Notes under the pieces: generated by a model | Database searches by the model: none | What the model was told of the DNA's origin: nothing | Seen by the model: the letters and a program-made list of their open reading frames with translations, nothing else | Shown: in pieces, positions 7,074 through 14,078 of the stretch | How the letters are laid out: every line of letters begins with the position of its first letter | How positions within the stretch are numbered: position 1 is the stretch's first letter | Source of the DNA: Pseudomonas putida | GTDB lineage: Bacteria > Pseudomonadota > Gammaproteobacteria > Pseudomonadales > Pseudomonadaceae | Reading direction: 5' to 3' | NCBI RefSeq assembly: GCF_002025705.1 | Contig: NZ_CP018846.1 | Location: forward strand, 3,649,501 to 3,713,500 | Length of the DNA stretch: 64,000 bases | Translations under genes and position numbers: made by a program

Positions 7074-7984
7074 TGCAGGCCAAACTGAAGTGGGCCGACC
7101 TCGAAGCCAAGGCCACACCGGCCGAATTGAAGACGATGAAGGGGATTTTCGACGAGTACGAGCGCAAGATCATTCCGGGCAAGGCCGCCAGGACGCAGAA
7201 GGACAACATCTACGAGCTCAAGCAACTGCGCGCTGTGTTCGATTCGGCTCCGATCGACGCCATCACGCCGGCCATGATCGCGCAATACCGCGACTCGCGC
7301 TCGGCGAAGACCAGGGCAAACAGGGAAATCGCCCTGCTCTCCCATGTTTTCAACACTGCAAGGGAATGGGGGCTCACCACCAGGGACAACCCGTGCTTGG
7401 GCGTGAGGAAGAACAAAGAGAAACCGCGCGACTTCTACGCCAACGCAATGGTGTGGCAGGCGGTGTATGAGGAGGCTCCGCCGGAGCTGAAGGACGCGAT
7501 GGACCTAGCGTACCTGACCGGTCAGCGGCCGTCGGACGTTCTGTCCATGCGGAAGGACGATATGGAGGGAATCTACCTGCTGGTCAGCCAAGGCAAAACC
7601 GGCAAGCGACTGAGAATCGTCTTGGAAGCGGAGGGAGTGAAGAACAGCCTGGGCCTGCTGCTCGAGCGGATCATGCACAGGACAAGCGAGCACTTGTCGC
7701 CGTTCTTCATCGTCAATGAGCACGGCAAGCGCATGAGCTGGCCGATGTTGCGCAACCGGTGGGCCGATGCGCGAGAGGATGCCAGGGTGAAGGCCGAGGT
7801 CGAGAAGAAGCCAGACCTGGCCAATCGAATCGCCCAGTTCCAGTTCCGCGATATCAGACCGAAGGCGGCTTCGGAGATCACCGACCTGAGCGATGCAAGC
7901 GTGCTGCTGGGCCACTCGAAAGAGGGGATCACCGAGCGCGTTTATCGCCGCGTCGGCGCCATCGCCAAGCCCTCTAAAGGCTGA
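7073..7984 (+). CDS. Tyrosine-family site-specific integrase
   Basis: A 303-residue phage-type integrase that catalyses recombination between the att repeats. A SAM-like core-binding region (about 20-110) is followed by the catalytic domain. The visible catalytic residues are Arg in TGQRPSDVL, Lys in QGKTGKRLR, Arg in FRDIRPKAAS, His in LLGHS and the nucleophilic Tyr in ITERVYRR. The open frame continues upstream of the GTG with integrase-like residues (AGKELPLGTDL). The true N-terminus may therefore lie before 7073, or the arm-binding domain may have been truncated. The gene ends 57 bp from the right att repeat, next to the target tRNA. Confidence 0.85.
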   Translation: MQAKLKWADLEAKATPAELKTMKGIFDEYERKIIPGKAARTQKDNIYELKQLRAVFDSAPIDAITPAMIAQYRDSRSAKTRANREIALLSHVFNTAREWGLTTRDNPCLGVRKNKEKPRDFYANAMVWQAVYEEAPPELKDAMDLAYLTGQRPSDVLSMRKDDMEGIYLLVSQGKTGKRLRIVLEAEGVKNSLGLLLERIMHRTSEHLSPFFIVNEHGKRMSWPMLRNRWADAREDARVKAEVEKKPDLANRIAQFQFRDIRPKAASEITDLSDASVLLGHSKEGITERVYRRVGAIAKPSKG

Positions 7985-8017
7985 AGTTTCGGAACTCCAT
8001 GCCTTTAGTTTCGGAAC
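7985..8017. other. Putative integrase arm-type sites, right end
   Basis: A perfect 13-bp direct repeat, agtttcggaactc, occurs at 7985-7997 and 8007-8019, spaced 22 bp apart (two helical turns). It lies between the integrase stop and the right att repeat. It nearly matches the decamers at the left end (216-225 and 278-287). Arm sites recognised by the integrase N-terminal domain are the natural reading. Confidence 0.5.
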
Positions 8018-8041
8018 TCTCGGCTTTTTTGACCCATAAAG

Positions 8042-8123
8042 AAAACCCCGCAGACGTTAATCTGCGGGGCTTTCGAATGGTGGAGGCCGAGGTCGGAATC
8101 GAACCGGCGTAGACGGATTTGCA
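8042..8123. repeat. Right attachment-site repeat (82 bp, copy 2)
   Basis: Identical to 87-168. This copy was carried in by the element and rebuilds the 3' half of the functional tRNA-Cys plus its terminator. The repeat ends inside the anticodon loop (after GCA), so crossover occurred at or before that point. Confidence 0.9.
8046..8069 (-). terminator. tRNA-Cys terminator
   Basis: A 9-bp GC-rich stem (ccccgcaga / tctgcgggg) with a 6-base loop, followed on the minus strand by TTTT. It starts 11 bases past the tRNA 3' end. It lies within the att repeat and so is duplicated at 91-114. Confidence 0.8.
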
Positions 8124-8154
8124 ATCCGGAGCATAACCACTTTGCTACTCGGCC
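8081..8154 (-). tRNA. tRNA-Cys (GCA)
   Basis: A 74-nt tRNA with acceptor GGCCGAG/CTCGGCC, encoded CCA, T loop GGTTCGAATCC and anticodon loop TTGCAAA (GCA, cysteine). All four stems pair. It is the integration target of the island: its 3' half comes from the element and its 5' half from the original chromosome. Confidence 0.95.
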
Positions 8155-8241
8155 TCAAAGTTCGGATCTAGCTGCTTACGCTTCGCTATCTCCTTGAAAC
8201 ACCGCACCTTTTTCAAAGTTTGCTGCGTTTCGATGGGCGCC

Positions 8242-8270
8242 ATTATGTCTGCATTCCTTCAACCTTGCAA
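8242..8270 (-). promoter_or_regulatory. Sigma-70 promoter for tRNA-Cys
   Basis: On the minus strand TTGCAA (8270-8265) and CATAAT (8247-8242) are 17 bp apart. A GC-rich discriminator, GGCGCCC, follows, as in growth-rate-controlled stable RNA promoters. The predicted start is about 80 bases upstream of the tRNA. Confidence 0.6.
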
Positions 8271-8308
8271 CCCCCTGAACATAAAAAAATTTCAGTGGGT
8301 TCAAGGTG

Positions 8309-9328
8309 TTAGCGCAAGCGGCCGAGTTTGCTCCACAACCCTACCACCGCATTCTCAACAGTGCCGCTGGCCGCCATGCCGATACGCTCCTGCAAGCTCT
8401 TGCGCTCGGCATAGTGCAGGTGGAACAGATTGGCCGTGCGGGCGCGGTCACTGAGGTATTCATCACTGGTCTGCAGTTCATCGACCAGCTTGCGGTTCAG
8501 TGCGGCAACGCCGAGCCAGACCTCACCGGTGGCCACCTCATCGATGTGCAACTGCGGGCGGTAGCGGGACACAAAATCCTTGAACAGCTGATGGGTGATG
8601 TCCAGGTCTTCCTGAAACTTCTCCCGGCCCTTCTCGGTGTTCTCGCCAAACACGGTCAGGGTACGCTTGTACTCGCCGGCAGTCAGCACTTCGAAGTCGA
8701 TGTCGTGCTTCTTCAGCAGGCGGTTGACGTTGGGCAACTGCGCCACCACACCGATCGAACCCAGCACGGCAAACGGTGCACTGACAATCTTCTCGCCGAT
8801 GCAGGCCATCATGTAGCCGCCACTGGCCGCGACCTTGTCGATGCACACGGTGAGCGGGATGCCAGCCTGGCGGATGCGCGCCAGTTGCGAAGCCGCCAGG
8901 CCATAGCTGTGCACCAGGCCACCGCCGCTTTCAAGGCGCAACACCACTTCGTCACGTGGGGTGGCAAGGGTGAGCAGCGCGGTGATCTCGTTACGCAGGC
9001 TTTCGGTGGCGGAGGCCTTGATATCACCATCGAAGTCGAGCACGAACACCCGGCCCTTCTCATCGGCCTTGCCCTTTTTCTGCTGTTTTTCCGCCTTGGC
9101 CTGCTGCTTGCGCAGGGCCTTGAGCTGAGCCTTGTCGAGCAGGCCGCTTTCCAGGCGCTCGCGCAGCTCTTTATAGAATTCGTTGAGGCGGGTGACCTGC
9201 AACTGCCCACCGGCCTTGCGCCGCCCCTTGCCACGCAAACCGGCGATGGCGGACAACACCACCAGGATGGCAATCACCAGGGTGGCGGTTTTGGCGAGAA
9301 AGCTTGCGTATTCGGCAAGAAACTCCAC
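8309..9328 (-). CDS. sohB: SohB-type inner-membrane serine peptidase
   Basis: A 339-residue peptidase of family S49 (SppA/SohB), which cleaves membrane-associated peptides at the periplasmic face. The GTG start at 9328 is preceded by AAGGAG. A single N-terminal membrane helix (about 12-30) is followed by a charged coiled region rich in Lys/Gln (63-92). The protease domain then holds the nucleophile Ser169 in KVAASGGYM and the oligomer motif VLGSIGVVAQ (188-197). The length fits SohB rather than the double-domain SppA. Its own transcript reads towards tRNA-Cys. Confidence 0.85.
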   Translation of the reverse strand: MEFLAEYASFLAKTATLVIAILVVLSAIAGLRGKGRRKAGGQLQVTRLNEFYKELRERLESGLLDKAQLKALRKQQAKAEKQQKKGKADEKGRVFVLDFDGDIKASATESLRNEITALLTLATPRDEVVLRLESGGGLVHSYGLAASQLARIRQAGIPLTVCIDKVAASGGYMMACIGEKIVSAPFAVLGSIGVVAQLPNVNRLLKKHDIDFEVLTAGEYKRTLTVFGENTEKGREKFQEDLDITHQLFKDFVSRYRPQLHIDEVATGEVWLGVAALNRKLVDELQTSDEYLSDRARTANLFHLHYAERKSLQERIGMAASGTVENAVVGLWSKLGRLR

Positions 9329-9465
9329 GTTGACTCCTTATGAACCTGCGCCAGATCGGCGCGAAACTGTTGCAAGCATACCGTTGCGCCCGTGCCCTCG
9401 CCAGCCGAGGTAAACGCTGGCAACACAGTTCAAACAACCTTTTCAAACGCTTGTATGTTTTTTCG

Positions 9466-9494
9466 TTGACAGCCTGTGTGGCGCATCCTAACCT
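9466..9494 (+). promoter_or_regulatory. Promoter of the phosphatase-SCP2 genes
   Basis: TTGACA (9466-9471), a 17-bp spacer and TAACCT (9489-9494). The predicted start near 9501 supports translation from the GTG at 9524 rather than the earlier GTG at 9476. Confidence 0.55.
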
Positions 9495-9523
9495 CGCAGC
9501 AACCTTCAACGCCGGATACCTCA

Positions 9524-10234
9524 GTGGGCAATCTCTACCTGATCCGACATGGCCAGGCCTCCTTCGGTGCAGACGACTACGACGTCCTCTCGCCCGTCGG
9601 TGTGCGCCAGAGCCAGGCCCTCGGCGAACATCTCGCCCAGCTAGGCCTGCGCCTGGACCGCTGCGTGGCCGGCGACCTGCGGCGCCAGCAGGACACTGCC
9701 CGTCACGCGCTGCAGGCGCTGAGCGCGGGTGGTTGCGCGGTGCCGGCCATTGAGACCGACCCGGCCTTCAATGAGTTCGATGCCGATGGCGTGATCCGCG
9801 CCCTGCTCCCCGGCCTGTTGGCCGATGAGCCGCACGCCCGGGATATCCTGCGCAACGGCGCGCAAAACCGCAGCGAGTTCCAGCGCCTGTTCGCGCTGAT
9901 GGTGCAACGCTGGCACGCTGGCGAACATGCCAATGACGGCCTGGAAACCTGGCAGGCGTTCACCGACCGGGTCGAAGCCGGCCTGCAGCGTGTACTGGGC
10001 AGCGCTGGCAGTGGCGACAACATCGCCGTGTTCACCTCCGGCGGCACCATCGCCGCCCTGCTCCACCTGGTTACCCGAATCACCCCCAGCCAGGCCTTTG
10101 CGCTGAACTGGCAGATCATCAACACGTCGCTCAGCCAGCTGAAGTTCCGCGGCCGCGACGTGGCACTGGCTTCCTTCAACAGCCAAGCACATGTGCAGCT
10201 GTTGAGGGCGCCGGAGCTCATCACCTACCGTTGA
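9524..10234 (+). CDS. Histidine phosphatase family protein
   Basis: A 236-residue protein of the phosphoglycerate-mutase-like branch of histidine phosphatases. The catalytic RHG motif sits at the very start (NLYLIRHGQASFG). A second conserved Arg follows in GDLRRQQDTA, and the second His is replaced by a Ser-Gly-Gly loop (VFTSGGTIAALL), a variation that could alter activity. The GTG at 9524 is chosen because a promoter lies between it and the earlier start. It precedes the SCP2, phosphotransferase and SDR genes, a grouping often seen in Pseudomonas. The substrate is unknown. Confidence 0.75.
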   Translation: MGNLYLIRHGQASFGADDYDVLSPVGVRQSQALGEHLAQLGLRLDRCVAGDLRRQQDTARHALQALSAGGCAVPAIETDPAFNEFDADGVIRALLPGLLADEPHARDILRNGAQNRSEFQRLFALMVQRWHAGEHANDGLETWQAFTDRVEAGLQRVLGSAGSGDNIAVFTSGGTIAALLHLVTRITPSQAFALNWQIINTSLSQLKFRGRDVALASFNSQAHVQLLRAPELITYR

Positions 10235-10288
10235 GCCCGGCCCATTGTGTCCCTGCGGACGCGACTATCACTTAACAAGGAAAACACC

Positions 10289-10606
10289 ATGAGCGATGTA
10301 GCTAAAGCCGTCGAGGCGATGAAGGCAAAATTCAACCCAGCTGCTGCGGCTGGCCTGGACCTGGTGTTCGGTTTCAACATCACCGACGAAGACAAGCACT
10401 ATGCGCTGCTGGTCAAGGACGGCACCTGCGAGATCCAGGAAGGTGAAAACCCGGATGCCAACTGCACCCTGGTACTGGACAGCGAAACCCTCAAGGGCAT
10501 CGTCAGCGGTGAAACCGACGGCATGCAGGCTTTCATGGGCGGCAAGCTGCGCGTCGAAGGCGACATGATGCTGTCGATGAAACTCAGCGAGCTGTTCCCT
10601 TCCTGA
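10289..10606 (+). CDS. SCP2 sterol-transfer domain protein
   Basis: A 105-residue single-domain protein of the SCP-2 lipid-transfer fold. It has FNITDEDKHYALLVKDG, then GENPDANCTLVLDSETLKGIV and the family ending GGKLRVEGDMMLSMKLSELF. AAGGA lies upstream of the ATG at 10289. It probably binds hydrophobic acyl or sterol-like ligands in the cytoplasm and may present them to the acyl-metabolising enzymes next door. It is followed by a strong terminator. Confidence 0.85.
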   Translation: MSDVAKAVEAMKAKFNPAAAAGLDLVFGFNITDEDKHYALLVKDGTCEIQEGENPDANCTLVLDSETLKGIVSGETDGMQAFMGGKLRVEGDMMLSMKLSELFPS

Positions 10607-10632
10607 GTGATGGGCACAACCCCTGATGAGAA

Positions 10633-10664
10633 AACCGAAGCCTGACCGGCTTCGGTTTTTTTTT
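10633..10664 (+). terminator. Intrinsic terminator after SCP2 gene
   Basis: A 10-bp stem, aaccgaagcc / ggcttcggtt, with loop tgacc, followed by a long T run to 10664. Confidence 0.9.
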
Positions 10665-10725
10665 GCCCGGCATTCGGTGCAGTGATCGACCAGCAACACC
10701 CTCGCCTATATGGCACCTGGCACGC

Positions 10726-10754
10726 TTGTTCCACCGCCGCCAGGCCATTAGATT
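10726..10754 (+). promoter_or_regulatory. Promoter of the phosphotransferase-SDR pair
   Basis: TTGTTC, a 17-bp spacer and TAGATT, placed 37 bp upstream of the phosphotransferase ATG and downstream of the preceding terminator. Confidence 0.45.
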
Positions 10755-10791
10755 AGCCAATAGTCCTTGCGCCAGATAATAAGGAAAACGC

Positions 10792-11859
10792 ATGACGCTT
10801 ACCGACCAGTCCACCCAGGTACGCCCCGGCGAAGAACTCGACGCGGCCGTCATCGATCCTTACCTGAAGGGCCACATCGCCGGCCTTGAGGGCACCCCGA
10901 GCATCAGCCAGTTCCCTGGCGGCGCGTCCAACCTCACCTACCTGGTCAGCTACCCGGGCCGCGAATTCGTATTACGCCGCCCGCCGTTCGGCCAGAAGGC
11001 CAAGTCGGCCCATGACATGGGCCGCGAGTTCCGCATCCTCAACCAGCTCAACAGCGGCTTCCCGTATTGCCCCAAGGCCTACGCCCACTGCACCGACGAA
11101 TCGCTGATCGGCGGTGAGTTCTACGTGATGGAGCGAGTGAAGGGTGTGATTCTGCGTTCGGACATCCCGCCCGAGCTGGGCCTGGATGCCAGCCGCACCG
11201 AAGCCCTGTGCAAAAGCTTCATCGACCGACTGGTCGAGCTGCATCAGGTGGATTACCACGCCTGCGGCCTGGCTGACCTAGGCAAGCCGGAAGGTTATGT
11301 GCAACGGCAGATCGAGGGCTGGACCAGCCGCTACGAAAAGGCCCTGACCCCGGATGCCCCCCGCTGGGAGAACGTGATTGCCTGGTTACGCGAGAAGATG
11401 CCGGCCGACCACCCGCGCCCGGGTATCGTGCACAACGACTACCGCTTCGACAACGTGATCCTCGATGCCGACAACCCCATGCGCATCATCGGCGTTCTCG
11501 ACTGGGAGATGGCCACCATCGGCGACCCGCTGATGGACCTAGGCAACAGCCTGGCCTACTGGATCGAGGCCAGCGACCCGGCACCGGTGCAGCTGATGCG
11601 CCGCCAGCCAAGCAACGCCCCGGGCATGCTCACCCGCCGGCAGTTCGTCGACTACTACGCCGAGCGCGCTGGCATCCGCCTGGACAACTTCGATTACTAC
11701 TATTGCTATGGCCTGTTCCGCCTGGCCGGCATCGTCCAGCAGATCTACTACCGCTATTACCACGGCCAGACCCAGGACAAACGCTTCGCCCAGTTCATTC
11801 ACATGAACCGGTTGCTGGAGCAGATGAGCCTGCAGGTTATCGGCAAGTCCACGCTCTGA
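10792..11859 (+). CDS. APH-type phosphotransferase (ACAD10-like)
   Basis: A 355-residue kinase-fold protein of the aminoglycoside-phosphotransferase superfamily, in the branch associated with acyl-CoA dehydrogenase 10. It contains the ATP-binding GGASNLTYLV near the N-terminus, the catalytic loop HNDYRFDNVI and the metal-binding DWEMATIGDPLMDLG. In this branch the likely substrate is a small hydroxylated acyl compound, such as a 4-hydroxy acid CoA ester. The start has AAGGAAAACGC upstream. An SDR follows at 23 bp, so the two probably act together in a lipid or hydroxy-acid pathway. Confidence 0.8.
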   Translation: MTLTDQSTQVRPGEELDAAVIDPYLKGHIAGLEGTPSISQFPGGASNLTYLVSYPGREFVLRRPPFGQKAKSAHDMGREFRILNQLNSGFPYCPKAYAHCTDESLIGGEFYVMERVKGVILRSDIPPELGLDASRTEALCKSFIDRLVELHQVDYHACGLADLGKPEGYVQRQIEGWTSRYEKALTPDAPRWENVIAWLREKMPADHPRPGIVHNDYRFDNVILDADNPMRIIGVLDWEMATIGDPLMDLGNSLAYWIEASDPAPVQLMRRQPSNAPGMLTRRQFVDYYAERAGIRLDNFDYYYCYGLFRLAGIVQQIYYRYYHGQTQDKRFAQFIHMNRLLEQMSLQVIGKSTL

Positions 11860-11882
11860 CGCCTGACAACAAGGAAAGCAGC

Positions 11883-12650
11883 ATGTCCAAGACTCAACTG
11901 TTCGACCTCGACGGCAAGATTGCCTTCGTCTCCGGTGCCAGCCGCGGCATCGGCGAGGCCATTGCCCATCTGCTGGCCCAGCAGGGTGCCCACGTGATCG
12001 TCTCCAGTCGCAAGCTGGAAGGCTGCCAGCAGGTGGCCGACGCCATCATCGCGGCGGGCGGCAAGGCCACGCCGGTAGCCTGCCATATCGGTGAGATGGA
12101 GCAGATCCAGCAGGTGTTTGCCGGTATCCGTGAACAGTTCGGGCGCCTGGACATCCTGGTCAACAACGCAGCCACCAACCCGCAGTTCTGCAACGTGCTC
12201 GACACCGACCTGAGTGCCTTCCAGAAGACTGTCGACGTGAATATCCGCGGCTATTTCTTCATGTCGGTGGAAGCCGGCAAGCTGATGCGCGAAAACGGTG
12301 GCGGCAGCATCATCAACGTGGCCTCGATCAACGGCGTTTCACCGGGTCTGTTCCAGGGCATCTATTCGGTGACCAAGGCTGCGGTGATCAACATGACCAA
12401 GGTGTTCGCTAAGGAGTGCGCGCAGTTCGGCATTCGTTGCAATGCATTGCTGCCGGGCCTGACCGACACCAAGTTCGCCTCGGCGCTGGTGAAGAACGAC
12501 GCCATCCTCAATGCCGCGCTGCAGCAGATCCCGCTCAAGCGCGTGGCCGACCCCAAGGAAATGGCCGGCGCCGTGCTGTACCTGGCCAGCGATGCTTCCA
12601 GCTACACCACCGGTACCGCGCTGAATGTCGACGGTGGGTTCCTGTCCTGA
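11883..12650 (+). CDS. Short-chain dehydrogenase/reductase
   Basis: A 255-residue classical SDR, an NAD(P)-dependent oxidoreductase. Visible elements are the cofactor motif GASRGIGEAIA, NNAATNP, the catalytic Ser in INVASINGVSP, the YxxxK pair in YSVTKAAVIN and a C-terminal GGF. AAGGA precedes the ATG. It shares a transcript with the phosphotransferase upstream, so a hydroxyacyl or acyl-CoA substrate is plausible. No closer specificity can be read. Confidence 0.85.
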   Translation: MSKTQLFDLDGKIAFVSGASRGIGEAIAHLLAQQGAHVIVSSRKLEGCQQVADAIIAAGGKATPVACHIGEMEQIQQVFAGIREQFGRLDILVNNAATNPQFCNVLDTDLSAFQKTVDVNIRGYFFMSVEAGKLMRENGGGSIINVASINGVSPGLFQGIYSVTKAAVINMTKVFAKECAQFGIRCNALLPGLTDTKFASALVKNDAILNAALQQIPLKRVADPKEMAGAVLYLASDASSYTTGTALNVDGGFLS

Positions 12651-12662
12651 TCAGGGCTTGAG

Positions 12663-12737
12663 GGCCCTTTCGCGGGTGAACCCGCTCCCACAGGTTCTGT
12701 GTGGTTCTGTGGGAGCGGTTTTACCCGCGAAGAGGCC
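12663..12737. repeat. REP pair (class A)
   Basis: Two inverted copies of the P. putida REP sequence (core cccgctcccacagg) face each other across a short spacer between two convergent genes. It may also serve as a transcript end. Confidence 0.85.
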
Positions 12738-12752
12738 AGTAGCGCAAAGACA

Positions 12753-13103
12753 TTACAGGCAGGTCGCCGCTGCTGCCCGGCGCTGCAGGGCCATGCCGTC
12801 ATTCTTCTGTGCGTAGTAATCCACCCGCGTTCCGCCCGCCTGCGGATAGACATCCACGAACGACTCCGCCTCGCGGGTATAAACAGTCAACCCGCCCTGC
12901 TTGCGCGGCTCCAGGTAGCCACTGGCATCGTCGCCGAACACATCCTCCTTCTGCCAGCTGAACTGGATGCACTGGGCCACCAGTTCCGGTGCCTTGCGCG
13001 AATCAAGCTGGGCCGTCGGTTTGCCACCGCGCGCCGCATCCATGGCCGCGCTCGCGCAACCGACCAACACCAGCGCCGCAACCATCGGCAGAATTGCTCG
13101 CAT
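12753..13103 (-). CDS. Small lipoprotein, unknown function
   Basis: A 116-residue lipoprotein. The ATG at 13103 is preceded by GAGGATGGAAC. The signal sequence MRAILPMVAALVLVG ends in lipobox LVGC, followed by ASAAMD. The mature chain is compact and mixed alpha/beta, with CIQFSWQKEDVFGDDASGY, VYTREAESFVDVYPQAGGT and a C-terminal Cys that could pair with the internal one. The pattern is common in uncharacterised Pseudomonas envelope proteins. Confidence 0.75.
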   Translation of the reverse strand: MRAILPMVAALVLVGCASAAMDAARGGKPTAQLDSRKAPELVAQCIQFSWQKEDVFGDDASGYLEPRKQGGLTVYTREAESFVDVYPQAGGTRVDYYAQKNDGMALQRRAAAATCL

Positions 13104-13275
13104 GTTCCATCCTCGGGGCAAAAAGAAAGCGACTCTAGCACCGCAATTGAATTGCCCCAAGCACGCCATTCATCGCTCGCACGGCAAAATTTTGCGCGTC
13201 AAGGAAACCAAATGGATCGATCCCAGTCTGATTCAGTGTCCCGTAAACCTATGCGGATCAAGGACCTATATACAG

Positions 13276-13458
13276 ATGACCCGCTTTGCAAGCTTTTCGC
13301 TGATTGCCGCCTTTCTGCTTTTGTCGGGCTGCTATCACGACCACTACCGTGATGACGGTGGCTGGCGCGATGACGACCGCGGCCACCGTCACCACCACCG
13401 ACATGATCGCGACGATGACGACGACCGCCAATGGCGCGGTGACCGTTACGACCGCTGA
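13276..13458 (+). CDS. His/Asp-rich small lipoprotein
   Basis: A 60-residue lipoprotein with signal sequence MTRFASFSLIAAFLLLSG, lipobox LLSGC and a mature part made almost only of His, Asp, Arg, Tyr and Trp (YHDHYRDDGG, then HRHHHRHDRDDDDD). Such composition suggests metal binding or disorder at the envelope. AAGGA lies 11 bases upstream. It precedes the glycine-zipper gene by 74 bp in the same direction. Confidence 0.7.
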   Translation: MTRFASFSLIAAFLLLSGCYHDHYRDDGGWRDDDRGHRHHHRHDRDDDDDRQWRGDRYDR

Positions 13459-13532
13459 AGCGTCTCCCCTACCCTGACCCGCCGCCCGACCGTGCGGCAA
13501 CTTAACCTGATGATTCCTTTGAGGTTCAAATC

Positions 13533-13925
13533 ATGCGTCTGACTCTGCCTTCCATTGCCCTCGGCCTGCTGCTGTGCCAGGGCGCTTTCGCCGGTGACGG
13601 TACCGCCGCCATTGGCGGTGGCCTGGGTGGTGTGCTGGGCAACGTGGTTGGCCAGCAACTCGGCGGCCGCACTGGCGCGGCCATCGGTGCCGGTGTCGGC
13701 GGCGCAGCCGGTAGTGCGGTAGGCGCGAAGAAAGGCAACCGTACCGAAGCTGCCATCGGCGGTGGCCTGGGCTCGGCTGGCGGTTCGCTGCTGGGCGGCG
13801 CGGTAGGCGGCAAGACCGGTTCCACCGTCGGTGCCGGCCTGGGCGGTGCAGCCGGTGGTGCCCTGGGCAACCACCTGGGCGACAACGGTGGCAGCAATAA
13901 GCACCGCCATCACCGCCATCACTGA
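13533..13925 (+). CDS. Glycine-zipper envelope protein
   Basis: A 130-residue protein with a signal peptide (MRLTLPSIALGLLLCQGAFA) followed by about 95 residues of tandem glycine-zipper repeats: GGGLGGVLGNVVG, GAGVGGAAGSAVGAKKG and two further rounds. The tail is His-rich (KHRHHRHH). Glycine-zipper proteins of this kind sit in or span the outer membrane, and some are stress-inducible. Its repeats are near-identical in sequence, so internal duplication is likely. A terminator follows at 16 bp. Confidence 0.75.
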   Translation: MRLTLPSIALGLLLCQGAFAGDGTAAIGGGLGGVLGNVVGQQLGGRTGAAIGAGVGGAAGSAVGAKKGNRTEAAIGGGLGSAGGSLLGGAVGGKTGSTVGAGLGGAAGGALGNHLGDNGGSNKHRHHRHH

Positions 13926-13941
13926 GTGATGACAGCAAAGA

Positions 13942-13964
13942 GGGCCGCATCTTGCGGCCCTTTT
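13942..13964 (+). terminator. Intrinsic terminator
   Basis: Stem gggccgca / tgcggccc with a 3-base loop, followed by TTTTCTTTT, downstream of the glycine-zipper gene. Confidence 0.9.
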
Positions 13965-14078
13965 CTTTTGTGCCAGGGTGCAAACACTGCAGCACATCAA
14001 CACCACCTTCACCGCAAGCTGCCACACTGACTGCTACTGTCTTTCGTGCCCCCTTGAGTGAAGGAACACCCCCGCCCC

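Noticed and set aside
14058..14078. GTG start for the SLC13-type transporter
   Set aside because: It would add seven polar residues (MKEHPRP) and overlaps the AAGGA that serves the ATG at 14079.
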